Assembly: GCF_963675395.1 (NCBI RefSeq)
Contig: NZ_OY776222.1
Span: forward strand, 558,001-622,000
DNA length: 64,000 nt
Reading direction: 5' to 3'
Source: an uncultured Vibrio sp.
Lineage (GTDB): Bacteria; Pseudomonadota; Gammaproteobacteria; Enterobacterales; Vibrionaceae
Position numbers and translations under genes: made by a program
In this document: piece after piece, positions 33,466-41,927 of the stretch
Layout of the letters: the number at the start of each line of letters is the position of its first letter
Numbering within the stretch: position 1 is the stretch's first letter
The notes under the pieces: model-generated
Told to the model about the DNA's origin: nothing
What the model saw: only the letters and a program-made list of their open reading frames with translations
Databases searched by the model: none

Positions 33466-35845
33466 AGGATTCCTCCTGCATTGATTGCTCTTCAAGCCAC
33501 TGTTGCTGATGCTCACAAGCGTTAAGGATTTCTTCACCCGTTGCAGGCGCGTGTAGTGCTGGAGCGCATTGATGTTGACTGATGGAGGCAACCGCATCGT
33601 AAATTGCGCACCAGACACTGTTCGCGTGCATGAATGGTGGCTCGCCGACGGCTTTAGAACGGTAAATGCTGTATTCCGGATTGGCCTGATCGTACAGATC
33701 CACATGCATTTTTTTCGGGTAGTCACCGATGGTCGGGATCTTGTAATTCATCGGGCTGTTGCTTAGCAGGTGACCATTCTCACCCCAAACCAACTCCTCT
33801 GTGGTTAGCCAGCCCACGCCCTGAATGAATGCACCTTCAATTTGTCCTTTATCAATCGCCGGATTCAGGCTGTTACCCACATCATGAAGAATGTCGACTT
33901 TTTCAACGCGCATTTCGCCAGTTAGAGTGTCGATCGTGACTTCTGAACACGAGGCTCCAAGGGCAAAATAGAAGAACGGACGACCTGTCGCGGTACTTCG
34001 GTCATAACCAATTTTTGGCGTTTGGTAGAATCCGCTTGCAGAGAGCGAAATACGGTTCATATACGCCAACTGAACTAACTCCGCCCAACTGACGGGTTGT
34101 TGGTATTTCGGTGATGATTCGATACCGACAAGCTCACCATTGATGATATCCGCTTCTTCGATTTGATAATGCGCGCAAGCGAAATCCAGTAATCGTTGTT
34201 TAATTGCTATGGCCGCATTATGTGCCGCCATACCGTTCAGGTCAGCACCTGAAGACGCTGCTGTTGGTGAGGTGTTTGGCACTTTATCCGTACGGGTTGA
34301 GGTGACAAGAACCTTGTTAATATCGATACCAAAAGACTGAGCGACGATCTGCTGGATTTTCGTGTGCAGACCTTGGCCCATTTCTGTCCCGCCGTGCGAT
34401 ACCTGCAGGGTACCATCGGTGTAAACATGGATAAGCGCACCCGCCTGGTTCAGGTGAGTTGCGGTAAAGGCAATCCCGAACTTGAGTGGCGTTAATGCCA
34501 GGCCTTTTTTAAGCACTGGATTGTTTTGGTTCCACTGATTGATTTCTTCGCGGCGAACGCGGTAGTGACTTTGCTGCTCAAGCTGTCGCATGATATCCAG
34601 CATCGCGTCATGCTGTTCGACTTCCATCCCATAAGGTGTGGTTTGTGCTCCGTCGCGATACAGGTTTTTGTAACGAACATCGAGAGCATCTTGCCCAACC
34701 TGAAGCGCTAACTCCTGCATCGCTTTTTCAATCGCGATCATGCCTTGAGGTCCGCCGAACCCTCTAAATGCGGTGTGGGAAACCATATCGGTTTTTAGCC
34801 TGTTGCCAACCACACACGCCTGACCGAGTGAGTAAGCGTTATCGGCATGGAACATCGCACGATCGACAATCGCATCTGACAGGTCAGGGGAGTGGCCACA
34901 CAAACCGTTCACTTCGATACTGGCGGCAATGATCTGGCCCTGAGCGTCTGCGGCAAGCTGGTAACGGTTGTAGAATGGGTGACGCTTACCTGTGGTCGTC
35001 ATATCCATTGAACGAGGGAGACGCATTTTAACAGCACGTTTTGTGTGATGAGCGCCAAGTGCTGCCAGGCATGCCCATTGAGCAGCCTGGCTCTCTTTAC
35101 CACCAAAGCCTCCGCCCATACGGCGCATATCTACCGTGACTCGGTTAAAGTCTATTGCCAATACTTCGGCGACTAACTTCTGCACTTCTGACGGGTTTTG
35201 GGTTGATGTACGCAAGAAGATGCCGCCATCTTCGGTTAATTCCGCAAGGCTTACCTGACCTTCCAAGTAAAAGTGTTCCTGGCCACCAACATGGATGTCG
35301 CCGTGAACATAAATAGGCGCTTGATCAAAGACATGTTGCTCGACGTTTTTACCCATCTGGTGTGGAGGCAACAGGGGATCTTGTGAGGCGGCTTTTGGAT
35401 AAGTTAACGCTAGGTCGTCCGTTTCGGTGTACTCAACTTTCGCCAGGTTTGCGGCTTGCCATGCCAGCTCGTGTGTCGTTGCCAGAACTAGGGCAATCGG
35501 CTGGCCGAAGTACTTAATCTCGTTATCTATCGCCAGTAAAGGATCGCCTTTGAAAATTGTACCAATGTCCTTTTCACCGGGAATTGATGCTTCAGTCAGG
35601 ACTTTTACGACGCCTTCTGCGCGCTCAACGTCTGATAAATCGAGCTGTGTAATGTGACCTTTGGCGATGGTGCTGGTCACTACAGCGGCGTGCAGACAAC
35701 CAGCCGGAGTGGCGTAGTCATCGACAAAAAGTGCTTCACCACAGACCTGTTTGTCGGCACTTTCGTGCTTGTAAGATTTCCCCACGACTTGTTGGGATTC
35801 AGGGAGTATGGTTTGTCCTGATTCAACCTGAGTTAACTTACGCAT
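33449..35845 (-). CDS. xdhB: Xanthine dehydrogenase molybdopterin subunit
   Basis: The 798-residue large subunit that holds the molybdenum centre and oxidises hypoxanthine and xanthine to urate. MGGGFGGKESQAAQWA and TAFRGFGGPQGM contact the cofactor and substrate, and the catalytic Glu is in SKAVGEPPFMHANSV near the end. The start at 35845 overlaps xdhA by 8 bp; the upstream 34 codons of the long frame lie within xdhA. Confidence 0.93.
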   Translation of the reverse strand: MRKLTQVESGQTILPESQQVVGKSYKHESADKQVCGEALFVDDYATPAGCLHAAVVTSTIAKGHITQLDLSDVERAEGVVKVLTEASIPGEKDIGTIFKGDPLLAIDNEIKYFGQPIALVLATTHELAWQAANLAKVEYTETDDLALTYPKAASQDPLLPPHQMGKNVEQHVFDQAPIYVHGDIHVGGQEHFYLEGQVSLAELTEDGGIFLRTSTQNPSEVQKLVAEVLAIDFNRVTVDMRRMGGGFGGKESQAAQWACLAALGAHHTKRAVKMRLPRSMDMTTTGKRHPFYNRYQLAADAQGQIIAASIEVNGLCGHSPDLSDAIVDRAMFHADNAYSLGQACVVGNRLKTDMVSHTAFRGFGGPQGMIAIEKAMQELALQVGQDALDVRYKNLYRDGAQTTPYGMEVEQHDAMLDIMRQLEQQSHYRVRREEINQWNQNNPVLKKGLALTPLKFGIAFTATHLNQAGALIHVYTDGTLQVSHGGTEMGQGLHTKIQQIVAQSFGIDINKVLVTSTRTDKVPNTSPTAASSGADLNGMAAHNAAIAIKQRLLDFACAHYQIEEADIINGELVGIESSPKYQQPVSWAELVQLAYMNRISLSASGFYQTPKIGYDRSTATGRPFFYFALGASCSEVTIDTLTGEMRVEKVDILHDVGNSLNPAIDKGQIEGAFIQGVGWLTTEELVWGENGHLLSNSPMNYKIPTIGDYPKKMHVDLYDQANPEYSIYRSKAVGEPPFMHANSVWCAIYDAVASISQHQCAPALHAPATGEEILNACEHQQQWLEEQSMQEESYVVEE

Positions 35846-37250
35846 CTTGCACCAACCTTGTCTCAACACTTTGAGACTCCAAATAAAAACGTTTAAGCAG
35901 GTTCTGGACCAGCTTGATTCGGTAGGTATTACTGCCTCGAACATCACTTAATGGATGAATGACCGTAGGCACCATTTCCTGTGCGCGTTGCACGATAGAA
36001 AGCGACAGTGGTTTACCAATAAATAAGGCTTCTAATTCGCTAAGGCGCACTGACTTAGCGGCCACACCGCCAGCAGAGATGATGCAATTGGTAACGCATT
36101 GGTTGGGACCAAACGCCATGTTCAGGCCTAACGTAACCGTGGCGATATCATCTTCGTAGCGTTTACTGACTTTATAGATGGCGTGACGCTCGTTATTGGC
36201 CAATTGAGGTAAGTGAATCGCGCTGATCCACTGGTTGGGCTGAAGTGCAGTCTGTCGGTATCCGGTAATGTATTCTTCCGGCGCCAGTAGCACTTTGTCT
36301 TCGCCATCATCTAACTCAATCAGACCGTGTAGGCTGATAAGCAGTGGGGCAATGTCTCCAATTGGAGAGGCATGGCCAAGGCTGCCTCCAAGCGTTGCTC
36401 TGTTGCGGATGGTCAGGCTGCCTAAGCGTTCAATCACTTCATCAGCCGTTGGAAAATGTTGTTTTACGAACTCATGCACCTGCGTCATCGGAACCGCTGC
36501 ACCAACGCGCCAGCCAGCAGACGTTGCAGTGATCGTCAATAAGTCATCGACGTGAGACAAGTCGATCAGTTGTGGCAGAGGTTTATGTTGCTGAGTTACC
36601 TCTAGCGACAAGTCCGTTCCGCCTGCAATCATTTTTGCCTCTGGCATATCCTGGATTGCTTGAGCGAGCTGCTGACGGTTTTGCGGGCGCGCATAGTCAG
36701 GCTCGTTTCCTGCCGTAACTGAGGCCATCCATGTTTTGACTGTGGCTTCATGAACACTAAGCGGATCATCAATACGGTTTACTGCAATTGAGTTCGCTGC
36801 TTCAATCAGTGGACCGTAGCCCGTGCAGCGGCACAGGTTGCCTGACAGAAAGTGAGTTGGGTTTTGTGGTGTTTCTTCTTGCTTCGACAGCGCATAGAGC
36901 GACATGACAATACCCGGCGTACAAAAGCCACATTGAGAACCGTGATGGTCGACCACGGTTTGTTGCACGGGATGAAGCTGATCGTTCTGTTTAAGGTGTT
37001 CAACAGTAATGACCTGCTTACCGTGTAGCGCGTGAAGTGGTGTGATGCAGGAATTGATTTGTCGATAACTCAGTTTATGTCCATCATCGCTATCAACCAC
37101 CACTACCGTACAAGCGCCACAGTCACCACTGGCACACCCCTCTTTAGAGCCTGTCATGTGTTTCTGTTCACGCAAGTAGTGCAAAAGCATGGTATCTGCT
37201 TTTGCTGATGTCACTTTAACAACATCATTATTAATCATGAGCTCTAACAT
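35838..37250 (-). CDS. xdhA: Xanthine dehydrogenase FeS/FAD subunit
   Basis: The 470-residue small subunit moves electrons from the molybdenum site to NAD+. It has a plant-type 2Fe-2S domain (GCASGDCGACTV, near 40), a second 2Fe-2S domain (CGFCTPGIVMSL and LCRCTGYGPL, near 105-145), and an FAD domain from about 180 with IAGGTDL and LGGSLGHASPIGD. AGGAAGTT precedes the ATG. First gene of the purine operon, with RutR-like operators upstream. Confidence 0.93.
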   Translation of the reverse strand: MLELMINNDVVKVTSAKADTMLLHYLREQKHMTGSKEGCASGDCGACTVVVVDSDDGHKLSYRQINSCITPLHALHGKQVITVEHLKQNDQLHPVQQTVVDHHGSQCGFCTPGIVMSLYALSKQEETPQNPTHFLSGNLCRCTGYGPLIEAANSIAVNRIDDPLSVHEATVKTWMASVTAGNEPDYARPQNRQQLAQAIQDMPEAKMIAGGTDLSLEVTQQHKPLPQLIDLSHVDDLLTITATSAGWRVGAAVPMTQVHEFVKQHFPTADEVIERLGSLTIRNRATLGGSLGHASPIGDIAPLLISLHGLIELDDGEDKVLLAPEEYITGYRQTALQPNQWISAIHLPQLANNERHAIYKVSKRYEDDIATVTLGLNMAFGPNQCVTNCIISAGGVAAKSVRLSELEALFIGKPLSLSIVQRAQEMVPTVIHPLSDVRGSNTYRIKLVQNLLKRFYLESQSVETRLVQDA

Positions 37251-37279
37251 AACTTCCTCTATTCATTACTGTTAAAAAC

Positions 37280-37295
37280 CTGTCCATATGGTCAA
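37280..37295. promoter_or_regulatory. RutR-type operator 1, upstream of xdhA
   Basis: CTGTCCATATGGTCAA matches 12 of the 14 defined positions of the RutR consensus TTGACCAnnTGGTCAA. It lies about 30 bp before the xdhA start, a position suited to repression. Confidence 0.65.
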
Positions 37296-37429
37296 CTCAA
37301 GAGCCCCAAGTTGCTCGCGCAGTCTTGTCGAAAGCACCAGCCAAGGAGGAATCTATTATTCGTTTTGTCTTTGCTCAACTACCCTGCTTGTTGGTATTAG
37401 GTTGTTGGCAAAAGTACTAAAGCAAAAAC

Positions 37430-37445
37430 CTGACCAGTTGGTCGT
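37430..37445. promoter_or_regulatory. RutR-type operator 2
   Basis: CTGACCAGTTGGTCGT matches 11 of 14 defined positions of the RutR consensus. It lies 150 bp further from xdhA and towards the regulator gene, so it could serve either direction or allow looping with site 1. Confidence 0.6.
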
Positions 37446-37629
37446 GTTTTGAAAAATAACTTCCCACTTTTGGCTTGAAGGCTTATATATCAAGCATAAT
37501 ATGCGTGCCAGAAAACCCCAATAATTTGAGGAGAGCTGGTGGAGTGACTGGATTGTGTACAATTTTGGTGCTAACTCTTGTATACATTGCACTCATTTGA
37601 TGCAGGTCGTGTTTAGCTGAGAAATGGTG

Positions 37630-37666
37630 ACCCTGATATAAGCGGTTCGTTGAGCGCTATCAGGGT
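37630..37666. other. Hairpin upstream of the tandem repeats
   Basis: ACCCTGATA pairs with TATCAGGGT, with an inner AGCG/CGCT pairing. No T-run follows. Its function is unknown; it may be a leader structure for the TetR-type regulator mRNA. Confidence 0.4.
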
Positions 37667-37679
37667 TGGCGCGTATCTT

Positions 37680-37733
37680 GTAAAGAGGTTCATCAGTGTA
37701 AAGAGGTTCATCAGTATAAAGAGGTCAATGAGT
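37680..37733 (+). repeat. Three tandem 18-bp repeats
   Basis: GTAAAGAGGTTCATCAGT occurs twice in perfect tandem (37680-37697 and 37698-37715), followed by a diverged third copy (ATAAAGAGGTCAATGAGT, 37716-37733). It lies about 75 bp before the regulator start. Confidence 0.9.
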
Positions 37734-37809
37734 GTTTTAGTCTGCTAGGGTGAAAAAGCGGTTTACTGCGATTGGTAGAGACATAAAAGTCGAAAGATAA
37801 GGAGTTAAC

Positions 37810-38451
37810 TTGGCTGTAGATGCAGGGCAAACGAAACGAGCAAATGTCGGTGAGATCAGACGACGTAACGAAGAGCTAATCTTACAAGCGGCAGCGGATG
37901 AGTTCGTTAAGCATGGCTACAAGGGCACCTCAGTCCAAGCCATTGCAGACAGAGTGAACCTACCCAAAGCGAACCTGCTGTACTACTTCAAGTCAAAAAC
38001 TGGCATCTATAAGGCGTTATTGAAAGACATTCTTACGCTATGGAATGACGGTTTTTCGGAACAAGCCGCCATGTTACCGCCAGAAGTAGTGCTGAGAAAT
38101 TACATCGTCGGCAAGATGCAATACAGTCGTACACACCCAAAAGAATCGAAAATCTTCGCACAAGAGATCATTCAAGGTGCGCCTATTATTGCGGATTCAA
38201 TTCAGTTCCCAATGGTTAACTGGGCGGCAGGCAAAGCCACTATCATTCAGTCCTGGATTGATAAGGGGCTGATTCGACCAGTCGAGCCACTGCACTTGTT
38301 GTTTTTGATTTGGGGAGCGACCCAGTTTTACGCTGACTTTGATACCGAAATAAGGCTAATTAAAGGTGGGCCTTTGTCGGCAGAAGAATTTGAAAAAGCA
38401 CAGGAGTTTGTGGTTGATATGGTGTTAAGGGGCTTGAGCGTGAAGGGGTGA
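37810..38451 (+). CDS. TetR family regulator, RutR-like
   Basis: A 213-residue TetR-type repressor: HTH at about 20-65 (GTSVQAIADRVNLPKANLLYYFKSK, read in parts) and a C-terminal domain with LLFLIWGATQFYADFDTEI, closely like RutR, which responds to uracil and controls pyrimidine and purine genes. It starts with TTG at 37810, supported by AAGGAGTTAAC. It is divergent from xdhA with RutR-like palindromes between them, so it probably represses xanthine degradation until a pyrimidine or purine ligand binds. Confidence 0.87.
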   Translation: MAVDAGQTKRANVGEIRRRNEELILQAAADEFVKHGYKGTSVQAIADRVNLPKANLLYYFKSKTGIYKALLKDILTLWNDGFSEQAAMLPPEVVLRNYIVGKMQYSRTHPKESKIFAQEIIQGAPIIADSIQFPMVNWAAGKATIIQSWIDKGLIRPVEPLHLLFLIWGATQFYADFDTEIRLIKGGPLSAEEFEKAQEFVVDMVLRGLSVKG

Positions 38452-38476
38452 GTGTTAGTATTTCAGTGCTCAAATG

Positions 38477-38497
38477 GCCACTGTTTCTAGCAGTGGC
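38477..38497 (+). terminator. Terminator after the RutR-like gene
   Basis: GCCACTG and CAGTGGC form a 7-bp stem with a 7-base loop, followed by GATTTT, 26 bp after the regulator stop codon. Confidence 0.6.
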
Positions 38498-38632
38498 GAT
38501 TTTGCATGGAGTGACTAATCAAGCGTCCAAACATCAAGCGAAATTGAGGCAAATAGCCTGGGTTCTTTTTCGCGGTCTCTTTCAATGCTTCATCCAGTAC
38601 CGTTCCCTTGTTAACATTAGGGTTCATTTCAA

Positions 38633-39301
38633 CTACACCATATCCAGTGTTAGCAACAATCGTCGCTCGTTATGGACGAGTTCCGGAGAACGGTGCACTA
38701 GCCCTGTGGCTTCGTTTCCTTCCCAGCCGCTCCCTTTTAGTAACGCGACATCACCAACTTGCATCTGCTGTATTGCGGTATCACTGTCATACAAACCCGA
38801 CATATGATCTGGCTGACCTAAATTGCCTGAACCCAATTTACTGCGATCAATATCATCATTGTTCAACCATTGGGTAGCAGAGCCAAGATACGTCGACACT
38901 AGACGGCACGGTACGTGATCAACGTGGAATCTGGGGCACATCGGTTTATCCAGAGCAGTGAGCCGTAAGCCCGCCTCTCGCAAATCAAACAGACAACAGA
39001 ACATATCCACTATCAAGGCGATATCTTCGCTTAAGGCATTGGCACAAGCATGTCCTGAAAGCTTACTGCGAACCCATTCGGTGGCGTCATCAGGAGTGAC
39101 AGTCTGAACTAAAGCCAGTGTCTTCTCTTCTCGGAGCATATCTTCAATACTAAGTGTCACTTCTGTCGGAAGTGTACGCTTCCAGATCGTAATGTTTTGC
39201 TCGGTCTGGTAAATGTCTGCCAAAACGTTTGGCTTCGTGGCTATGGGTTGTGACGTAATCATTTCAACCGGTTCGTAGGCTGTCATCATATTTACGCTCA
39301 T
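38633..39301 (-). CDS. DUF1826 domain protein, zinc-limitation associated
   Basis: A 222-residue protein with conserved Cys and His clusters ([40 protein letters not shown]) that look like metal ligands. The pattern is that of DUF1826, a family repeatedly encoded beside COG0523 GTPases and predicted to be Zur-regulated. It overlaps the GTPase gene by 4 bp (ATGA) and is thus its operon partner. It might be the protein that receives zinc or replaces a zinc enzyme; no reaction is known. Confidence 0.82.
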   Translation of the reverse strand: MSVNMMTAYEPVEMITSQPIATKPNVLADIYQTEQNITIWKRTLPTEVTLSIEDMLREEKTLALVQTVTPDDATEWVRSKLSGHACANALSEDIALIVDMFCCLFDLREAGLRLTALDKPMCPRFHVDHVPCRLVSTYLGSATQWLNNDDIDRSKLGSGNLGQPDHMSGLYDSDTAIQQMQVGDVALLKGSGWEGNEATGLVHRSPELVHNERRLLLTLDMV

Positions 39302-40503
39302 TCGTTTTCATCCCAATCAGCAAATGGATCTGGCAGTGTTTGCCAAAACGTTTCCCCTGCAATCAACTCTTCTTCATTCAGCAAACAGTCGTTGAGTGCT
39401 TTGGTCATCGCGGTCTGATCAAGTCCCTGACCAATGAAAACCAGCTCTTGACGTTTGTCACCATACGGTTCCACCCACTTTTCTTCGATCGCTGACAAGT
39501 AGTCCGGTTCAATCGGCCACTGAACTTTGGGAATCGCTTTCCAAAACATACCCGCAAAACCATAATGCGCGATTCCGCCAGCCTGGTTCCATTGACCTGC
39601 AAAGTCTGGTCGTGATGCTAACCAAAAATACCCTTTCGAACGAATTAATTTCCCAAAGCGAGTCGTATTGTGCAAAAAGTGAGAAAACTTTTCCGGGTGA
39701 AATGGACGGCGTGCCTGATAACTGAAGCTACTGATACCATACTCCTCTGTTTCTGGAATATGCTCACCTCGCAGCTCTTTTAGCCAGCCCGGAGCTTGCT
39801 GAGCTTGCTCAAAATTGAATAAGCCAGTATCGAGTACGTCAGCGACCTTAACCTGTCCGTTTTGGATTGGAATAATGCGTGCATGCGTATTTAGTGTTTT
39901 TAGGATAGCCTTTAGTCGATCGACGTCATCAGTAGTAGCAAGGTCTGTCTTACTGATTAGAATCACGTCAGCAAACTCAACTTGATCAATCAACAAATCA
40001 GCGACACTGCGTGCATCTTCTTCTCCAAGATGCTCACCTGTGTCTTGTAAATCTTGAGCGGTTTCGTAATCACGTAAAAAATTCACAGCGTCAACCACAG
40101 TAACCATAGTGTCTAGCGTTGCGACATCCGACAGAGATACGCCATTTTCATCCGCAAAAGTAAATGTTTCCGCGACTGGAAGTGGTTCGGATATCCCTGT
40201 GGATTCGATAACTAAATTATCGAAGCGTCCCTCGTGAGCAAGTTGCTTCACTTCAACCAGAAGGTCTTCTCGCAATGTGCAGCAGATACAGCCATTGGTC
40301 ATTTCTACTAGTTTCTCTTCTTGATGGTTTAGCGAGACTTCGTTTTTTACGGTCGCAGAGTCAATATTGATTTCACTCATATCATTTACAATAACCGCGA
40401 CTCGCTTCCCTTCGCGATTATTTAGAATGTGGCTAAGAACGGTAGTTTTCCCTGCACCAAGAAAACCGGATAATACGGTGACCGTAATTTTTTTCTGATT
40501 CAT
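39298..40503 (-). CDS. COG0523 zinc-chaperone GTPase (ZigA/YjiA/CobW type)
   Basis: A 401-residue G3E GTPase. [17 protein letters not shown] is the Walker A loop (near residue 11), [11 protein letters not shown] holds the metal-binding Cx[10 protein letters not shown] is Walker B, and SKTDLA the guanine motif. A CobW C-terminal domain follows from about 265. Such proteins deliver zinc to target enzymes when zinc is scarce. It is first in the operon with the DUF1826 gene, and a Zur-like palindrome lies 190 bp upstream. Confidence 0.9.
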   Translation of the reverse strand: MNQKKITVTVLSGFLGAGKTTVLSHILNNREGKRVAVIVNDMSEINIDSATVKNEVSLNHQEEKLVEMTNGCICCTLREDLLVEVKQLAHEGRFDNLVIESTGISEPLPVAETFTFADENGVSLSDVATLDTMVTVVDAVNFLRDYETAQDLQDTGEHLGEEDARSVADLLIDQVEFADVILISKTDLATTDDVDRLKAILKTLNTHARIIPIQNGQVKVADVLDTGLFNFEQAQQAPGWLKELRGEHIPETEEYGISSFSYQARRPFHPEKFSHFLHNTTRFGKLIRSKGYFWLASRPDFAGQWNQAGGIAHYGFAGMFWKAIPKVQWPIEPDYLSAIEEKWVEPYGDKRQELVFIGQGLDQTAMTKALNDCLLNEEELIAGETFWQTLPDPFADWDENE

Positions 40504-40755
40504 ATTTTTTACTCCAAAGCTGAATCGTTATTGAGTGTCGATAGCAATAACGCACACCAAAGTTGGTAAATCAGCGCAACATATGTATGTTGCTTACCCA
40601 AATCACCAGCAGACCGATGTTGTTGACCGCCAGAATGTCACCAAACAAGTAGAAAACCCGTTCCAGACTAATACCCGACATGAAACTTACATTTATGTTA
40701 TAACATAACAGTCAGGGTTGGCAATCTTCCAATTGTTATCGTTTTATAAGTGATA
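40504..40755. other. Divergent promoter region with Zur-like box
   Basis: This 252-bp gap contains the palindrome at 40693-40708 and AT-rich flanks. Apart from the 44-codon frame that follows, nothing else is recognisable. Confidence 0.5.
40693..40708. promoter_or_regulatory. Zur-like box
   Basis: TTATGTTATAACATAA is a perfect 16-bp palindrome with the ATGTTATAaCAT core of gammaproteobacterial Zur operators, which repress zinc-uptake genes when zinc is plentiful. It stands between the zinc-chaperone operon and the small frames to its right. Confidence 0.75.
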
Positions 40756-40890
40756 ATGATGAACCAGAGCTGTACAGGGTCTTTGCCCCGAATAGTAGAA
40801 ACAATTAAAAACTTAAAAACCGAAGAGGGCATTAAGCTCATGCTTTTATTTGAGCTAAAGCGAAATTTACCCGCGCAGTTTTCGGTTTAA
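40756..40890 (+). CDS. Possible 44-residue protein beside the Zur-like box
   Basis: A short frame, MMNQSCTGSLPRIVETIKNL and onward to the end QFSV, starts 48 bp after the Zur-like palindrome. It has a plausible charged-helical composition but only a weak ribosome site. I recognise no family. If real, it would be zinc-regulated with the divergent operon. Confidence 0.3.
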   Translation: MMNQSCTGSLPRIVETIKNLKTEEGIKLMLLFELKRNLPAQFSV

Positions 40891-40924
40891 TCAGGGCATT
40901 CCCAAACAAAAAAATGGTCTGCAT

Positions 40925-41197
40925 ATGATTGTAAGTAATGTTTCTGATGAGCTCATTAATGATAAAGCGAAGCAAGAGTGGCTTTCATACTGGCAACACT
41001 TTAGTTCTCAGCATGATAAATATTGCAGTGAGGTTAATTGCGTTGTTGAACACACTCATGGCGTGTTAGTGAAAGCCCAAAATGACGAGCAGCAATTGTA
41101 CGTGATTCCGTTGTGCAAGGCGCACAGTGAAAATTTAGACAGCCCACTCGAAATCGCTGAAGGCACGGAAGTGATCCCTGCCAATCTGACGCTGTAA
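40925..41197 (+). CDS. Small HNH-like, possibly zinc-binding protein, unknown function
   Basis: A 90-residue protein with a Cys/His pattern: CSEVNCVVEHTHG and VIPLCKAHSENLD, then EGTEVIPANLTL. It resembles the short family with a degenerate HNH or zinc-knuckle fold ending in a Val-Pro-Leu-Cys-x-x-His segment. It has no clear ribosome site. It lies 35 bp after the 44-codon frame, on the same side of the Zur-like box. No function is assigned. Confidence 0.6.
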   Translation: MIVSNVSDELINDKAKQEWLSYWQHFSSQHDKYCSEVNCVVEHTHGVLVKAQNDEQQLYVIPLCKAHSENLDSPLEIAEGTEVIPANLTL

Positions 41198-41249
41198 TGA
41201 TTTGGCAACACGCAACGAGCTTTCTGTTACGTGTTGCCACCCGTTCCCA

Positions 41250-41927
41250 TTATCTTTTTTTATAAACGCGTTCTGGGCGGCCAACGCGGCCGTGTTGGAT
41301 AACAGCATGGACAAAGCCTTTCGCAGTGAGAAATTCAAGGTAGCGACGAGCGGTGGTTTTACTGATACCGACTTCTTTACCTAGAGTGTCAGCGGTATAA
41401 AGTTCTTCATTTTCGTCAAAAGCCTCGGTGACCTTATCAAGCGTCAGCTCATCAATGCCTTTAGGTAGTTGCTGAAGATGCGCGGTTTTAGATTGAAAGT
41501 TAAACAACTCATCAACATGGCGCTGGTTAATACTGTCGTTGGAATTCAATGAGCTTGTGTATTTCAGGTAGCGCTCCAGAGAATCGGCTAAACGGTCATA
41601 GGATATTGGCTTTAATAGATAATCAAAGACGCCACATCTCACCCCTTCGCGTACCGTTTCCATATCGTTAGCAGCAGTGATAAAAATGACATCAGGCGAG
41701 CTTTTAGAGGCTGTTATTTCCTTAAGTAAATCAATGCCTTTTCCATCGGGAAGATAGTTATCCAACAATACCAGTTTCGGCTTCAGCAATTGAATCATCT
41801 TTTTAGCTTCTGCCACGCTTTTGGCAATACCAATCGGACGAAAACGTTGTGTTTGCTGCAGATAATACGAGTGAAACTCGGCGATGTTGGTCTCGTCTTC
41901 GACGATCAATACGTCATAGGTTTCCAT
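41250..41927 (-). CDS. citB: Citrate response regulator CitB (DpiA type)
   Basis: A 225-residue response regulator. The receiver domain has VEDE at residue 10, the phospho-Asp in LVLLDNYLPDG (about 55) and Lys in LLKPIS. The output is the CitB/DcuR-type helix-turn-helix (YTADTLGKEVGISKTTARRYLEFL, read in parts). It activates the citrate-fermentation genes once phosphorylated by CitA. It overlaps citA by 14 bp. It probably binds the AT-rich citS-citC intergenic region. Confidence 0.92.
   Translation of the reverse strand: METYDVLIVEDETNIAEFHSYYLQQTQRFRPIGIAKSVAEAKKMIQLLKPKLVLLDNYLPDGKGIDLLKEITASKSSPDVIFITAANDMETVREGVRCGVFDYLLKPISYDRLADSLERYLKYTSSLNSNDSINQRHVDELFNFQSKTAHLQQLPKGIDELTLDKVTEAFDENEELYTADTLGKEVGISKTTARRYLEFLTAKGFVHAVIQHGRVGRPERVYKKR

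Larger units (their letters stand above)
37251..37809. other. 559-bp divergent regulatory region of the purine locus
   Basis: It holds two RutR-like palindromes (37280 and 37430), an 9-bp-stem hairpin (37630-37666) and three tandem 18-bp repeats (37680-37733). No convincing gene: the minus-strand frame at 37356-37592 has no ribosome site or recognisable sequence. Confidence 0.6.

Noticed and set aside
37356..37592. 78-codon minus-strand frame in the xdhA-regulator gap
   Set aside because: It covers one of the RutR-like operators, has no ribosome site and encodes no recognisable protein.
38448..38807. 119-codon plus-strand frame after the RutR-like gene
   Set aside because: It runs over the terminator and lies antisense to the DUF1826 gene, whose protein pattern is convincing.
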